From the NCBI GenBank assembly GCA_008711295.1, contig VUYV01000045.1:3837147-3901146 (forward strand): 64,000 nucleotides of DNA, written 5' to 3'. Numbering within the stretch: position 1 is the stretch's first letter; every line of letters begins with the position of its first letter. Both the position numbers and the translations under genes were made by a program. This DNA is from Anarhynchus alexandrinus. Lineage: Eukaryota; Chordata; Aves; Charadriiformes; Charadriidae. The notes under the pieces were generated by a model. That model was not told where the DNA came from. It searched no databases and saw nothing but the letters and a program-made list of their open reading frames with translations. Shown one piece after another: positions 40,401 through 52,100 of this stretch.

Positions 40401-40526
40401 AAAGACTGGGTAGAGGTGGTGCTTAGAGACATGGTTTAGTGGTGGTTGTGGCAGTGATAGGTTGATGGTTGGACTCGATGATCTTAAAGGTACCTTCTAA
40501 CCTAGACGATTCTATGATTCTGTATG
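37450..40526 (+). mobile_element. CR1 LINE, about 3.1 kb, nearly complete ORF2 region
   Basis: The longest CR1 here. It starts in the region before ORF2 (GGGCTTTAAACTAGATTGGA near 37471), runs through endonuclease and reverse transcriptase, and ends CGATTCTATGATTCTGT near 40523. The sequence type resembles CR1 copies common in non-galliform birds, from memory. Full-length CR1 is about 4.5 kb, so the 5' UTR and most of ORF1 are missing. Confidence 0.95.
37736..40376 (+). pseudogene. CR1 ORF2 (endonuclease-RT), disabled
   Basis: The endonuclease is visible as AITETWLDDSHDWSAAM near 37812, LGDFNLPDICW near 38123 and LGHSDHEI near 38320. The RT shows IYKKGRKEELGNYRPVSL (39170 on), [17 protein letters not shown] (39579 on) and LADDTKLGG with both catalytic Asp present. 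A frameshift near 37760 breaks the N-terminus. TGA 39377-39379 and TAG 39413-39415 interrupt the RT just before LDFSKAF. Another shift lies near 39860, and a deletion near 40044 removes residues compared with the CR1 consensus as I remember it. The copy cannot make a working protein. Confidence 0.9.
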
Positions 40527-41596
40527 CCGAAGGGGTCATTTCTTGCCTTTTGAATTAGTGTGAAGATACACTATTGCTTTGGATAGCAGCAATTGTTTGG
40601 CATGATGATTTGTGTCTTCAAGGAAAATAAATGCATTTTCTTTAACCAAAGTTTAATGATGAGGACCTATAGATGTAGTGAATAGGTGACATTACTACTG
40701 ACAGTTGATACCTAAGCTTGGAATAGGAGCACCTTCTGAATAAGGAAGGTCACAACTCGATATGTAATTCTGAAGGCCTTGTGTATGCATGCATCCATAC
40801 TGAGCATCTGAATAGTGGAGAAATCAGGTTTTATGATAGCACTTCTGAGCCATAATAATCATTAAGGACACTGCCTTTGTTTAAACAGTTCCCAGAGGAA
40901 TTCATCAAATTACAGATAGTCTGAACAGATAAGATACCCATTACAAACCGTAAACATTTCACAATATAATTGAACATAGAGCACCAAGTAATTGCTTGTC
41001 AAGTATAGCTAGAATGTAGTAGGGTAGACGAAAGAAATTTTATAGGCACTTGTCCTTGGGCAACCAGCATCTCTTCCCTGATAGCAATCTTTTATGAACA
41101 TGTGTGAACTTCTGAGGGAGTTCTCTGTATTCTCTTTGCATTAGGTGCTTCTTTAAAGGGAAGTAATCCACTTGTATAACAAAAATGTTATGGGAAGTAG
41201 TGAAAATGAAGTTGAATTGGGGAAATTTTTGTGAATTTTCAAAACAAAGTGCTGGTAATAAGTTTCCAAAATCAAGTTGTGATGTTCCAGTGCTGGAATT
41301 ATTTGACAGATTAGTGTATTGAAAAATAGTATCCTTATATATTCCTCAATTTTTTGCATTTTAAGGAAATGTAATGTACATAGATGACTTTACTAGTGAA
41401 GTAAACGCATCTTTATTCAGCCTGGTCAGAATGTAATGAAACTGCAAAGGACACTCTGGCAGGAAGAAGTTCACACACCTTGCCCTGTTTAACAGCAGCG
41501 TTGTCAGTTGTCAGGAAGATATGTGTTGGTGGAGCCTGATTTTGCAATTTCAGTTGTTCTCTGCAGACAACAGGCAATACTGTCTCCCGTAAGATT
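40527..41596 (+). other. Intron between two CR1 copies
   Basis: AT-rich, no gene recognised. A 64-codon minus-strand frame at 41413-41607 runs into the edge of the next CR1 and has no known domain. Confidence 0.55.
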
Positions 41597-42630
41597 TTCA
41601 TAGACAAGCTGTTGATTTACAGGCTGGATAAGCAGACAGTGACGTGGATCGAAAAGTGGCTGAGTGGCCGGGCCCAGAGCATGGTGATCAGTGGCACAAA
41701 GTCTAGGTGAGGTACAGTAGTAGTGTACCCCAGGGATCAATACTGGGTCTACTCCTGTTTGAAATCTTCATTAATTATCTGGGTGATGAGACAGAGTTCA
41801 CCCTCAGCAAATTTGCAGGTAACACCAAACTGAGACTAGTGGCTGATATGCCCAGAAGGTCATGCTGCCATCCAGAGGGACCTTGACAGACTGAAGAAAT
41901 GGGCTGACAGGAACCTCATGAAGTTCAACTAGAAGTGCAAAGTCCTGCACCTGTGGAGGAAGAACCCCATGCACCAATATATGCTGGTGACCACCCACCT
42001 GGAAAGCATCTTTGCAGAAAAGGACCTGGAGGTCCTGGTGGATGCCAGGTTGAACATGAGCGAGCAATGTGCCCTTGTTGCAAAGAATACAAATGGTGTC
42101 CTTAGCTGCATTAGGAGAAGTATTGCCAGCAGGTTGAGGGAGATGATCCTTCCCTTCTGCTCAGCACTGCTGAGATCACATCTGGAGGGCTGTGTTCTGG
42201 TGGGCTCTGCAGCAAGTCCAGTGAAGGGCCACAAGGATGATGAAGGGACTGGAGCACCTCACATATGAGGAAAGGCTGAGAGAGCTGGGACTGTTCAGCC
42301 TGAAGAGGAGATCTTATTAACGTATATAAATACCTGAAGGGAGGGTGCAATGAAAATGGAACCAGGCTTTTTTCAGTAGTGCCCAGTTACAGAGGCAACA
42401 GCCACAAACTAAACTGCAGGAGGTTCCCTATGAACATCAGGAAACACTTTTTCACTGTGAGGGCATCTGGCTCAGGTTGCCCAGAGAGGTTGTGGAGTCT
42501 CCATCCTTGGAAATATTCAAAAGCTATCTGAACACAGGCCTGGGCAACCAACTCTGTGTCCTTGCTGTAGGTAGGGAGCTTGGACCTTCCAGAGGTTCCT
42601 TCCAACACCAACCATTCTGTGATTCTGTGA
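41597..42630 (+). mobile_element. CR1 LINE, older, 5'-truncated within the RT
   Basis: It starts at ATAGACAAGCTGTTGATTTA and ends ATTCTGTGATTCTGT near 42630. It can be followed through RT motifs to the C-terminus but is more diverged than the copy at 37450-40526. The catalytic box reads FAGNTKL (41812-41832), so both Asp of the DD pair are lost (Gly and Asn), and an in-frame TAG replaces a codon in KFN*KCK near 41930. It has the same 3' subfamily features as 27713-28124 and 56850-57110. Confidence 0.93.
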
Positions 42631-42639
42631 AATCTGTTT

Positions 42640-43850
42640 GTAAGTCTAGGTGAAATCCTTTGCAGCTAAACTGGTGGAGCAACATCAAAACCTACAACTC
42701 TTGAAGGCAGGAAGGAAGTGCTAAATATGCAAAAGTGTGGAGAAGCCATTCAAGTTTGGCTAAAATGAGAGAACAAACTGATGTGCTACAGGAGGCAGAG
42801 AGCATTTTTTTCTGAGGATGAATCCAGATGGTATTCCAAGTAGTCAAGTAGTTGGAAAGCATAGTCAAAATCCTCATGAGGAATTACAGGCAGAGATAAT
42901 TAAAATGCAAAAGGAAGTCAAAGCTGTTGGATGTGAGGGTAACTTCACAAGAGAAGCAGAATTTGGGAAGGAAAATTATCACTAAGCTAAAGAAGAGAAG
43001 AAACTGCTTCCATGGCACAAGCCATGCCTCTTGGAAAGAAGTCTAGAAGAAGCTGTAGAGCATAATTCTGTTGTAAACTGTAGGAATCTGCAGCTCTACT
43101 TAAAAAAAAGTAATAAAGTCAGTGAAAGGTCTGACTTCTGGAGGAAATTGTATTCCAAGGTGCCCTAATTACTGAGTTGGCTCATCTGCATGTAAAATGA
43201 GAAAATAGCAAGTTAACTGTTTCATCAAGGAAAGACAAGGCAGAACCTTGAAGAAACCTGCAGCAGCAGATCATCACTACCTAGGACAGGTGTGTACATG
43301 TACCTGTATATGTGCAGGAGAGACAGATGTGGCTGTAGTAGAGCCAGGCGCAGAAATGCCCAAGCTGAGAATGACAGTGGCTTTTGTGAAGCTGAGCAAA
43401 CATGGGGAATCTGGCATTCATTGGCAGTCAGCAGAAGGCAGCAGTCAGTTCCACAGACATAGTTTCCAGAGACTATAATGACCAGCAGCAGAAGACACAA
43501 CTGAAGGCCGTTTTTCAGCAGTATGGTGACCTCCTGAAGTTAATGTCTTGACTAGTGTCCTGGAGAGGAGGCCAAGCACAAGGACTTTCAAGAGGTGTTG
43601 GAGAAGTTGAGAAAGAGGGAATGTTTCAGGCTGTTGAGGAAGAAATCCATCATCCGAGTAAGATGGAAAAAAGAAAGACAGAGGGTTCGTCCACTGTCTT
43701 AGAGACAGCTCTAAAGCCTTTAACCTGAAAAGAGCTAGAGGAAGTTGAGTTTCACAGAAAATCTGATTCCACCAAAAGGAATGAATGAAGGTCATTCTTC
43801 AGGTAGAGACACAGCAGAGAACTATATCAATGGGGGAAAAAAGGTAGGAA
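42640..43850 (+). other. Purine-rich coding-like segment, identity unknown; possible old retrocopy
   Basis: Directly after a CR1 tail, about 1.2 kb is rich in A and G and reads like a decayed coiled-coil protein in the plus direction. About 42828-43170 gives one frame of about 115 codons with a single TAA, including HEELQAEIIKMQKEVKAVG. A second frame begins near 43408 and reads STDIVSRDYNDQQQKTQLKA, then, after one TGA, EKEGMFQAVEEEIHHPSK. A shorter piece at the start reads KLVEQHQNLQLLKAG. I cannot name the parent gene. Purine-rich DNA gives Lys/Glu-rich readings by chance, so this stays tentative. Confidence 0.3.
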
Positions 43851-45687
43851 GGAGACTCAAATAGGCTTGATTTTTCAATTAGAAAATACTAAAAACCTGT
43901 TTAAGTCTGGTTTAACGATACAATGAGACAGCTTTTGCTGTTGCTGTTGTTTTTTTTGGTTGCACACTAGAGAGCTTAGTTTATGAGGAATACAAGCAGG
44001 CCTTTACGTTAGGTTTATTGTAAGAAAAAGGGATCCTATTCCTTATTCTTTCCCTTCCTTAATTGTGATTTGGCCCTGTGAAGTATTTGTTGAGTCTGGT
44101 AATGTACAAATATCTTGCTCCTCAGTTCGGCAGTATTCTGGGAGCATACAATGAAGATGTGTTTTCTGCTGCTGCACAGAGTGATAATGTTAATGCCTGG
44201 TTAATTAATAAACAGTGTTGCTGTGGAGGGAGTTGTATTTATTGTAGGGAGTGGATGCTCAAAATTGGTTCCTTGAAATAAGGTGCCTTAAAAGTACGCA
44301 GAGGACTAAGTGGCTAAGAAAGGCTGCAGTTTGAGAATACCTGTCACTTCTTGTTCTGGTAATATCTTGAGTTAGGCATATACTTCATGACCTAAATGGG
44401 ACCAATACTGAATAAAGTGTATGAAATGGAAGAACATTTGATGTTACAATTACAGGCACAGATTGCTTTACTGTACAAAGTGAGCCGTTAGCATAAGTTA
44501 TGTTTATCAGTGCATAAGATAAATGCTTTCTCACATGTGTCATCTTAGCAATTCTACTTTTGCCCACAAGACACCCCATTGATCACAGATGTTAGAGTAG
44601 GACTTGCTGTTTTCCCATGGAATGCCATCAAACATCTACATGTTTCATTTAAATTTCGCTGTATTTCCAGCATTCTTACCACTTCCAGAATAATACCCTC
44701 AATGGTTTCTTCAGATTTAGTAGTCCTTTTACTAATTAGGGAATCCAGACCCCACACTCCACTTGTGAGAGAAGTCTGCATGTCATAAGCTTTCTTTAAT
44801 AATAGCAATACTTATGCAAGTTATAAAAACATAAACCAGAACTTGTTTATTGAGAAATACGTATTGGAATATATATAAGTTGTTCTTGTTTGAAAGAAAT
44901 CAGAAGTCTTTTGAAGCAGTGTTTCAAATTAAGAATAGTTGATAAAGATAAAATTTGTCCAGCTTTAAGTACTTTGTCCAGAAGGAACAAGCCCAGCTGG
45001 GAGGTTAACAAATTAGATTAGAATATTGTCATTTTAATACATACTACGTATGCAACCAATTATACCTTGTTATTATGTCTTATGGCTGCCATAAAGTCAT
45101 TCTGTTGATTAAACAGATTCAAATTAGGCTTTGACACAATGTTATTGTGTATTATTAAAAGCTCTAGCTGGGTCTGGAGTTTCATTGGGTTAATTGTGGT
45201 AACCGTTCTAGTCTCTGTGGTCACTGGGTATGTGTTAAAATTGTCCTCCCTCAGCCAACTTCCTGCTCAGTTCCCTCCAAGTGAAGATGTGGTTGTGATT
45301 ACACTGGCCAGGGAGATGATTGTCTTTTATGGCTGGCAGCGGGTGTCAGTAATTACAGGTGTAGGTTGCTTCTTCACTCTGAGCTGCTGCTAACAACTAA
45401 AATGAGCCATCTTATGCCTGAGATGGGAGAGGGAGTTGCCTTCTCTAAAAATAGATGAGCCTAAACTACCGTTTGGGGCAAATATGTGTAATTTTGTGTC
45501 TGTAAGTATATAATATTTTCATACATGCCTCATTTTTATTTTAATTTCTCTTTCTGCAGCTTTGATGCATAATTGTGACAATAATCAAAACTTGTTTGTA
45601 AGACTTCAAGGACTTCAGCTTGTTCATATGACTAGAAAACATGATATAAAGCGGTTGTATTTTACATGTGTATATATATGTCTTAAG
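43851..45687 (+). other. TULP4 intron, nothing firmly recognised
   Basis: AT-rich. Overlapping open frames on both strands at 44554-44808 (84 codons on minus, 69 on plus) have no recognised domain. Confidence 0.55.
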
Positions 45688-46158
45688 AAAGACGTGGACC
45701 TGTTGGAGCGGGTCCAGAGGAGGGCCACAAAAATGATGAGAGGGATGGAGCACCTCTCCTATGAGGACAGGCTGAGAGAGTTAGCGTTATTCAGCCTGGA
45801 GAAGAGAAGGTTCTGGGGGGACCTTATTGCAGCCTTTCAGTACTTAAAGGGGGCCTACAGGAAAGACAGGGACAAACTTTTTAGCAGGGCCTGTTGCGAT
45901 AGGACAAGGGGTAATGGCTTTAAACTAAAAGAGGGAAGACTTAAACTAGACATAAGGAAGAAAATTTTTACAACGAGGGTAGTGAAACACAGGAACAGGT
46001 TGCCCAGAGAGGTGATAGATGCCCCATCCATGGAAACATTCAAGGTCAGGCTGGACGGGGCTCTGAGCAACCTGATCTAGTTGAAGATTTCCCTGCTTGT
46101 TGGACTAGATGACCTCTAATGGTCCCTTCCAACACAAACTATTCTGTGATTCTATGAT
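45688..46158 (+). mobile_element. CR1 LINE 3' fragment, relatively young
   Basis: It begins at AAGAAAGACGTGGACCTGTT and ends TTCTGTGATTCTATGAT, followed directly by a short TA repeat. It matches the ORF2 C-terminus closely. Confidence 0.94.
45690..46080 (+). pseudogene. CR1 ORF2 C-terminus, open to its stop
   Basis: About 129 CR1 codons are uninterrupted, from KDVDLLERVQRRATKM through [13 protein letters not shown] to LDGALSNLI and the natural TAG stop. The frame is open further 5' to 45562, but that part is not CR1. The catalytic RT region is absent, so it is a dead fragment. Confidence 0.88.
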
Positions 46159-49100
46159 ATATATATAAATGATTTGTAATATATATTGCCAGATAAAATA
46201 AATTCATGTAAGTAAAGCTGTTGAAAAATTAACAGCTGTGGAAAAGTTCTGTTCCACAGAAAAGTAAGCCTGTGAGGAGCTAAACCATTTGATCTGGAGG
46301 CCTCATACAGTCTCCTAATGTTTCATGCTTTACTTCCAGCTACCTTCATAAAATATAAAACAAATACTCTATATTGAGCTAAAAATTCATATGGAACTCG
46401 ATAAATGTGCAAATAGATGAGACATACCATAACATGTGGTACTATTTTTAAATAAGAGCATAGCATTTTCATAGTGAACTTTCAATATGGTTATTTTCTA
46501 ATTAATGTTTCTTCAAATGTGTTGTGAATAGGCATGAATCACATACTAACCAAAGGAGTAAGTTTTCTTTCCTGGTATTTTGCCTGTTCAGCTGTTTTGT
46601 TTTGAAGGAAGTAATGTCTGCTTTTACTATGGCTGTTCATGTGCTTTGAGTGTTTCTTTCCTACAAGTTCCCAATTTTTAGTGCCGTGAAGACTCAATGA
46701 TAATAATAGCTGAAACTAAACTAGAAACACCTTTTTTATATATGTACACAAGATGAAAATTCTGGATTTGCACTAGGCATATTATCACTTCACTTGAGAT
46801 ATTTTTTCAAGGTAGTTTCTGGGTGTGAGACTTTTGTACTGAAATACACAAAGGTTTAGTCGCAAGTGTGTCTCCTGTCTGAAAATAGTAAGACATAGAC
46901 TTAAAAGATTTTAACCTTGATGTTTTTGGGCAGCTGTTACTTTTAAGTTTCTTATGGCCTTTACGTTTGTAATCTCCAGGACAGAAATTTGAAAGCTTTC
47001 TAATATTGAAGACACTCTTGTTTCTTAGGTTGGTTTTTTCTAATACTACTACTAATATTAGAAATGCCTTGCTATTAAAATTTTGGTTTTAGATTACTGT
47101 TGCAAATAATAGTAGCACCTGAATTGTTAGCATTATTTCTACTTGCTGTCTAGAAATGGTAAGATTTCCAATATTATTGTTGTACTGTTGAAAAATAGAT
47201 TATTTTACGTGATGAACATGCATTATTATTTTTACTGGCATTTATTGCAGGAGAGGGTTTTACTAATTCGATGTAGGGATGTAATATGTAATTAATTACA
47301 TGTTAAGTGGTATCAGCGTCCATGAGAACAGGGAAAGCGCTCAGAATGTAGGCAGAAGTGGGAATGAGCAGGCCCTGGAGAACAGGGCCACCTGAAGGGT
47401 AGGGTGGGAGTTTGGGGCTGTTTGGATGTGAGACGCAGGAGTACCTGGAAGGGGATAGGATGCAGAGACAGGGCAAACCTGCCTGCTGCTTTTCTAATCA
47501 GACTTTCTGCCAGGCCCCAGAGTTGGACCTATGGTTCTGAGGTCCTGAATTCCCCTTGGTTCATAAACAGCTATCAGATGTGGTCAAAATATCTTCATCC
47601 TCTGTAGTGAGTGATCCAAACCAGAGATGACAACTTTAATAGCTGTTAGTTAAATGTAGATAGTAGATATCAGTCCTGCTCATCGTTTTGTGGATTGATG
47701 GTAGATGTCAGGAGCAACATGTAGCTTTTTCCTATTTCTTTTGTAAAGCTTGAGCAATTTGTCAGACAGCCATTGTGTATCAGAGAGAAAGATTAAGCTA
47801 TCAGAAGTTAAGAAATGTCAGCATTACCTGCAGTTGTTTTACTGTGTCAGTTCATTTCTTTGAATGTGTTGGCGCATACATATTATGATTCAGTTCTCTA
47901 TTACCTTTTTTTTTTTTACTCTTTGGAATTCTCTTCCATTCAGTGCCTGTATGGTGCCTGTGGATGAGGAAAAGTTGCCTGAACAAGCTCTATATTACTT
48001 GTTTTGGAAATCAATAAGTATGCATTGAAGGGCATGAAGAACAGTGGAGTCCTGTGGTTGGGCAGCTGAATGTTGCTGTGGAGGATTGTTTTTTTACTGA
48101 GCTTTTCAGCACAACCAGGATGTATTTCTCATTTTTTCAGTAGTGGTTGTAACCATTTGACTGTCTTTGGAACTGTGAAGATGAATGAATTAATTTTCAT
48201 TAAATGCTCAAATACTATAATTCTATACAGGTAGCTGGCATTTCTTCATCTTAAAGCATTTGCTTTTTTCAGTCTAATCTTGATATTCTTCTGGGGATCT
48301 GATTTCACAAGCCAATTTAAAAATAAATTTTCATGACTCATCTTCAGAGTTAGATTGTGAGTAATATTTGGCCCCACAGCACGTGGGCACCAATGCAGTG
48401 TTTTTTTTGGTATATATGTAGCTAATCTTGAGGGATTCCTTAATGGACAGCATGGATACACTTCAAAACTTGAGACTTTAGGTGTACAGCAGTGAGGGTA
48501 TGGGGATTTTTAGTTGTGTTTTACATCCAGCTTATTGCGATTCAGTTGTTTCATCAGCTTAGAAATCACCTGTTTGGAGCTTCAGAACGATTATAATGAT
48601 GTGGATTGTGCCCAGAGGATGTATAACACAATTCCTGTTAATGGGAAGTTTTAATAATTGAGTTTAGTGTTGTTGATGATAACATTAGAGATGTGAGATC
48701 TAACTTGCCCTGTTGAGCTTGACTTTTAAAATGTTCTAAAAAAATTCTATGATGTACTTATATGCTGCAGTGATTATTAAGACTGAGAATCACAGGCATT
48801 TAATTGAATCTGAAACATGGTAGTGTGACTCCCTTGGGTAGGCGTGAAAGCTAGGAGAAAGTCAGATAGTACATGGAGTGAAGTTTCTTATTGTCAATTA
48901 ACTCCAGAATCGCTTGAGAAATGCAGACAGTTTATCAGCAAACTTACTGTATCCTCACCCGTACTGCAAATACGACCGCAGTCTGAAAAATCAAGTTGAG
49001 CTTTTAATCCTCAACAGTAATCAAGGTTTTGTAGGTTAATGTAGGTTAGGTCTCCTATATCATCTTTCCAACATGGTATCTCCAGTGGGTTTAATGGAAT

Positions 49101-52100
49101 GAACTTTTGTATTTAGGAGTAAGGATATTCCTTTGGTTGTGAAAGCAACAGAAACATGTTATCTTTTCTCTTTACTTTGATAACTCTGCGGTGTTAATTT
49201 TTTATCTTGAATGTCAGCAGATGTGAGTTTTGAATGCACATGGGGAGCAAATATATTAAGTAAATAGTTGCTACTGTTAAATAAATCACTCTTAAGACTG
49301 CATTTTAAAGCCCTTATATTGCCTGAATGAGACAGAGACCCATAAAATGCCTTACAGAAGGCACGTGAACTGTAGAGGAGGCTTTAAAAAGGGGGTAAAA
49401 TGTCTTTTTAAATGTCCTTTATACTTCCAGGTGGTTGCGGAGGGTACTTTTTTGAGTCCTCTGTCCAATGTGATGATGGTTAATTTTCCAAATTATTTTT
49501 ACAAGCATTCTTTAGCAATGACAACTCCATTGTACTGTGCTGTGGCACTCATGGGTAACCTCTGTCAGTATAGATTTAGCTACCATTCTTGTGAAATTGA
49601 ATTTTTCCTTAATAATTTTCCTTAATAGCAAAAGCTGGGTTATTATTTTTTAAATATTTGTGTGGACGGCACTTGTTTTAGTGAAGCATGTTAGGTTATG
49701 TAAAATATTAATCTATTCTGGTGATAATGACAACTTTCTACTTGGGGTTTTTTACAGATTGAAAGTTTTTGAACTTTTTCACTTAAAATACAATTTTCAA
49801 AAGCCATTTCTTTCACTCCTCTATTTATAATTCTGCTTAAAGAAAGTAGTCTGCTGCTTCTTTCATTCACTACTTGGGGTAAGTAGGGAGGGGAAACCTT
49901 GAAGATACTTAAAACAAAATTGAAGCCGCAGATTTTCCTTTCCTGTGAGCCAATAGTAGTCTAAGTTGAAAATAAGAAGCTTATTTTTGAGGATTTTTGA
50001 TCAGCTGGAAGTTTTTGGAACAACTGTAATCAAGACAATCACATAATTGTTTGATGGAAGGCTGCTCACCAATTTGTATTAATTTTTGGGTGGTTATTAG
50101 CCCACTAATAACTCTAGATACTGTTTAGAAATTTCCTGTCACTTCTTGTCATTGACACTGGAAGCAGTGGATGTCATTCCAAGGGATCAGCCTGGCATTT
50201 TATACCACATTTCTCACAGGTAATGACAAGGAGTGCACTGTATCTAGATCAATGATGTCTAATTTTCTACCCAGATGAACTGATGCCTTATTCAAGTGTT
50301 AAAATTATGTGCTTTGGCTCCTCCTCTGCCACACGACGACTTTGTGTGGTGCACTACATTCATGTACTTTCCAGAAGCAATAAAAATAAATAGGCAACTT
50401 GTACCAGCGAGTTGTATTTGGCCCTCAGGTGGAAGTTACCTGAGTAGCAGCTGTAGAATGCGCTCATTCCCATGCTTTGCTGAAGGTTGTACAAATGTGG
50501 AGCCCAGGTGCTTTGTCACAGCTGTGCTAAGGAATGAGATTTTGCTGCCCCTCTCCCTCGTGTTGTTACCACCAGCGCTGATAAACTGTTATGCCTTATG
50601 CAGCTGCAAGAGCCACTGCAAGTCTACAGTGGTAGCGCTTCGTGTTGCAGGTAGCTGGAGTTGATCTGTCACTGGACACAGGCTATTCCTGAAGCTGAGT
50701 GGTAGCAGAAGTTCTTCTTTCGCTTCCCCCATTTTGCAGGGTTTTTGTCAGTGAAGGATCCCAGCAGTAAGAGCCCGAGTTAAGCTACAGAGCAGAAAAG
50801 ACTGAGGCAGGATCTCTCGGTCACAAGGATGCCAAACAACTGACAGCAAAAAGCTGTTAAAACTTAGAAGTATATGACAAACTCTAGTACAAATAGCATG
50901 CCGGGTCTTTTCGAATATTAATCTATTTTATGATCTCCCTTTTATAAATAAAACTATATAATAAAGTGCTCCAGGGTCCTTTCAGATAAAAGGCATTAGA
51001 TAATGGCGCCTTTGGATGTTTACCTCTTGTCTGGGCCTGTTAATTCATTTATCACTGAAGTGCGTTATTGCAACAACTCTATTCTTGCCCATGTGTGGTG
51101 TGAAACCATTTGAATGTCATCCTTATTTATTTTAGTGCATTTATTCAGTTGCCTATTGTGAGACATCTATGCGCTGAATTAAAACAGATACGAAACACTA
51201 AAACCAAATCTCTACATAAAACTGCCAAATAAAATATGTAGCCGGACAAGACTAAAAAAAAAAAATAAAACACCACCAAAAAACAGGCACAAGGACAAGC
51301 CCAATAGACTTCTTGCAAACCACCCACAAAGGGATTAGTTCCCAGCTACCCAAAGGAATGGGAAAAACATGGGTAGCAGATAAAAGAACAAAGGGAGGGG
51401 ACCCGAAATAGGTAAAAATAGCTCAGTTGAAATAAACAAGACTTGCGGTAAAGCCAGCCAGAAAAGGGCAAGAAAAGAAGTGCATGCTGAAATGTTACAC
51501 AAAAATGTAAGTAGTTATACAGGGGTGGAAGTCACGATGCAATGTGGCATCCAGAGCAGGCAGAGTGCCTTTCTGACATGCAGCCTGCAGGCTTCGGTTT
51601 GGTTTTGACTTGCTGTTTCAACCTGCCCATGAATTGACTAGCTGCAAGGAAATAGGCAGTGATGCTGATAGCAGTCAGAAAGCTGCTCTTCCAATAAACA
51701 AGTTTGCTTTCTTTGGTTGGAGTTACAGTATCAGGGGCTTTATCCACCCATTAAATACAGAAGACCCAAGTACTGACAAGTACAGCCAAGTTTTGCAGGA
51801 TGAGGTCTAGAAGTTGTAAAAAGATGCATCCTTTTGAGGTTTTGGATTTACTGACCTTGCCGATTTCTTCTCATCTTTCCCAAGAAAAGCCCTTTGTAGC
51901 CATCAGAATGCTATAGGTTAATGAAGACCAAGTACAAGGGCTTATCTGAAACATCCCCTTTTTAATAGATTATTTCTCCACAAATGGACCCTACTTGTTT
52001 CTAATCTGCATTGTAATCCTTCACCCGTGCCAAGTTATTGTCCCCAAACAGTTTAAATTATTGAGGGTGGGAGAAACGTCTAACATGTGACTCGACATTT

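Noticed and set aside
41413..41607. 64-codon minus-strand frame next to a CR1
   Set aside because: Too short to support, and its start overlaps the CR1 edge.
44554..44808. Overlapping frames on both strands, 84 and 69 codons
   Set aside because: Minus-strand reading looks mildly protein-like, but it has no family match and no extension on either side.
50296..50664. 122-codon plus-strand open frame
   Set aside because: Cys-rich but without domain spacing; the patch is more GC-rich, so chance frames are longer.
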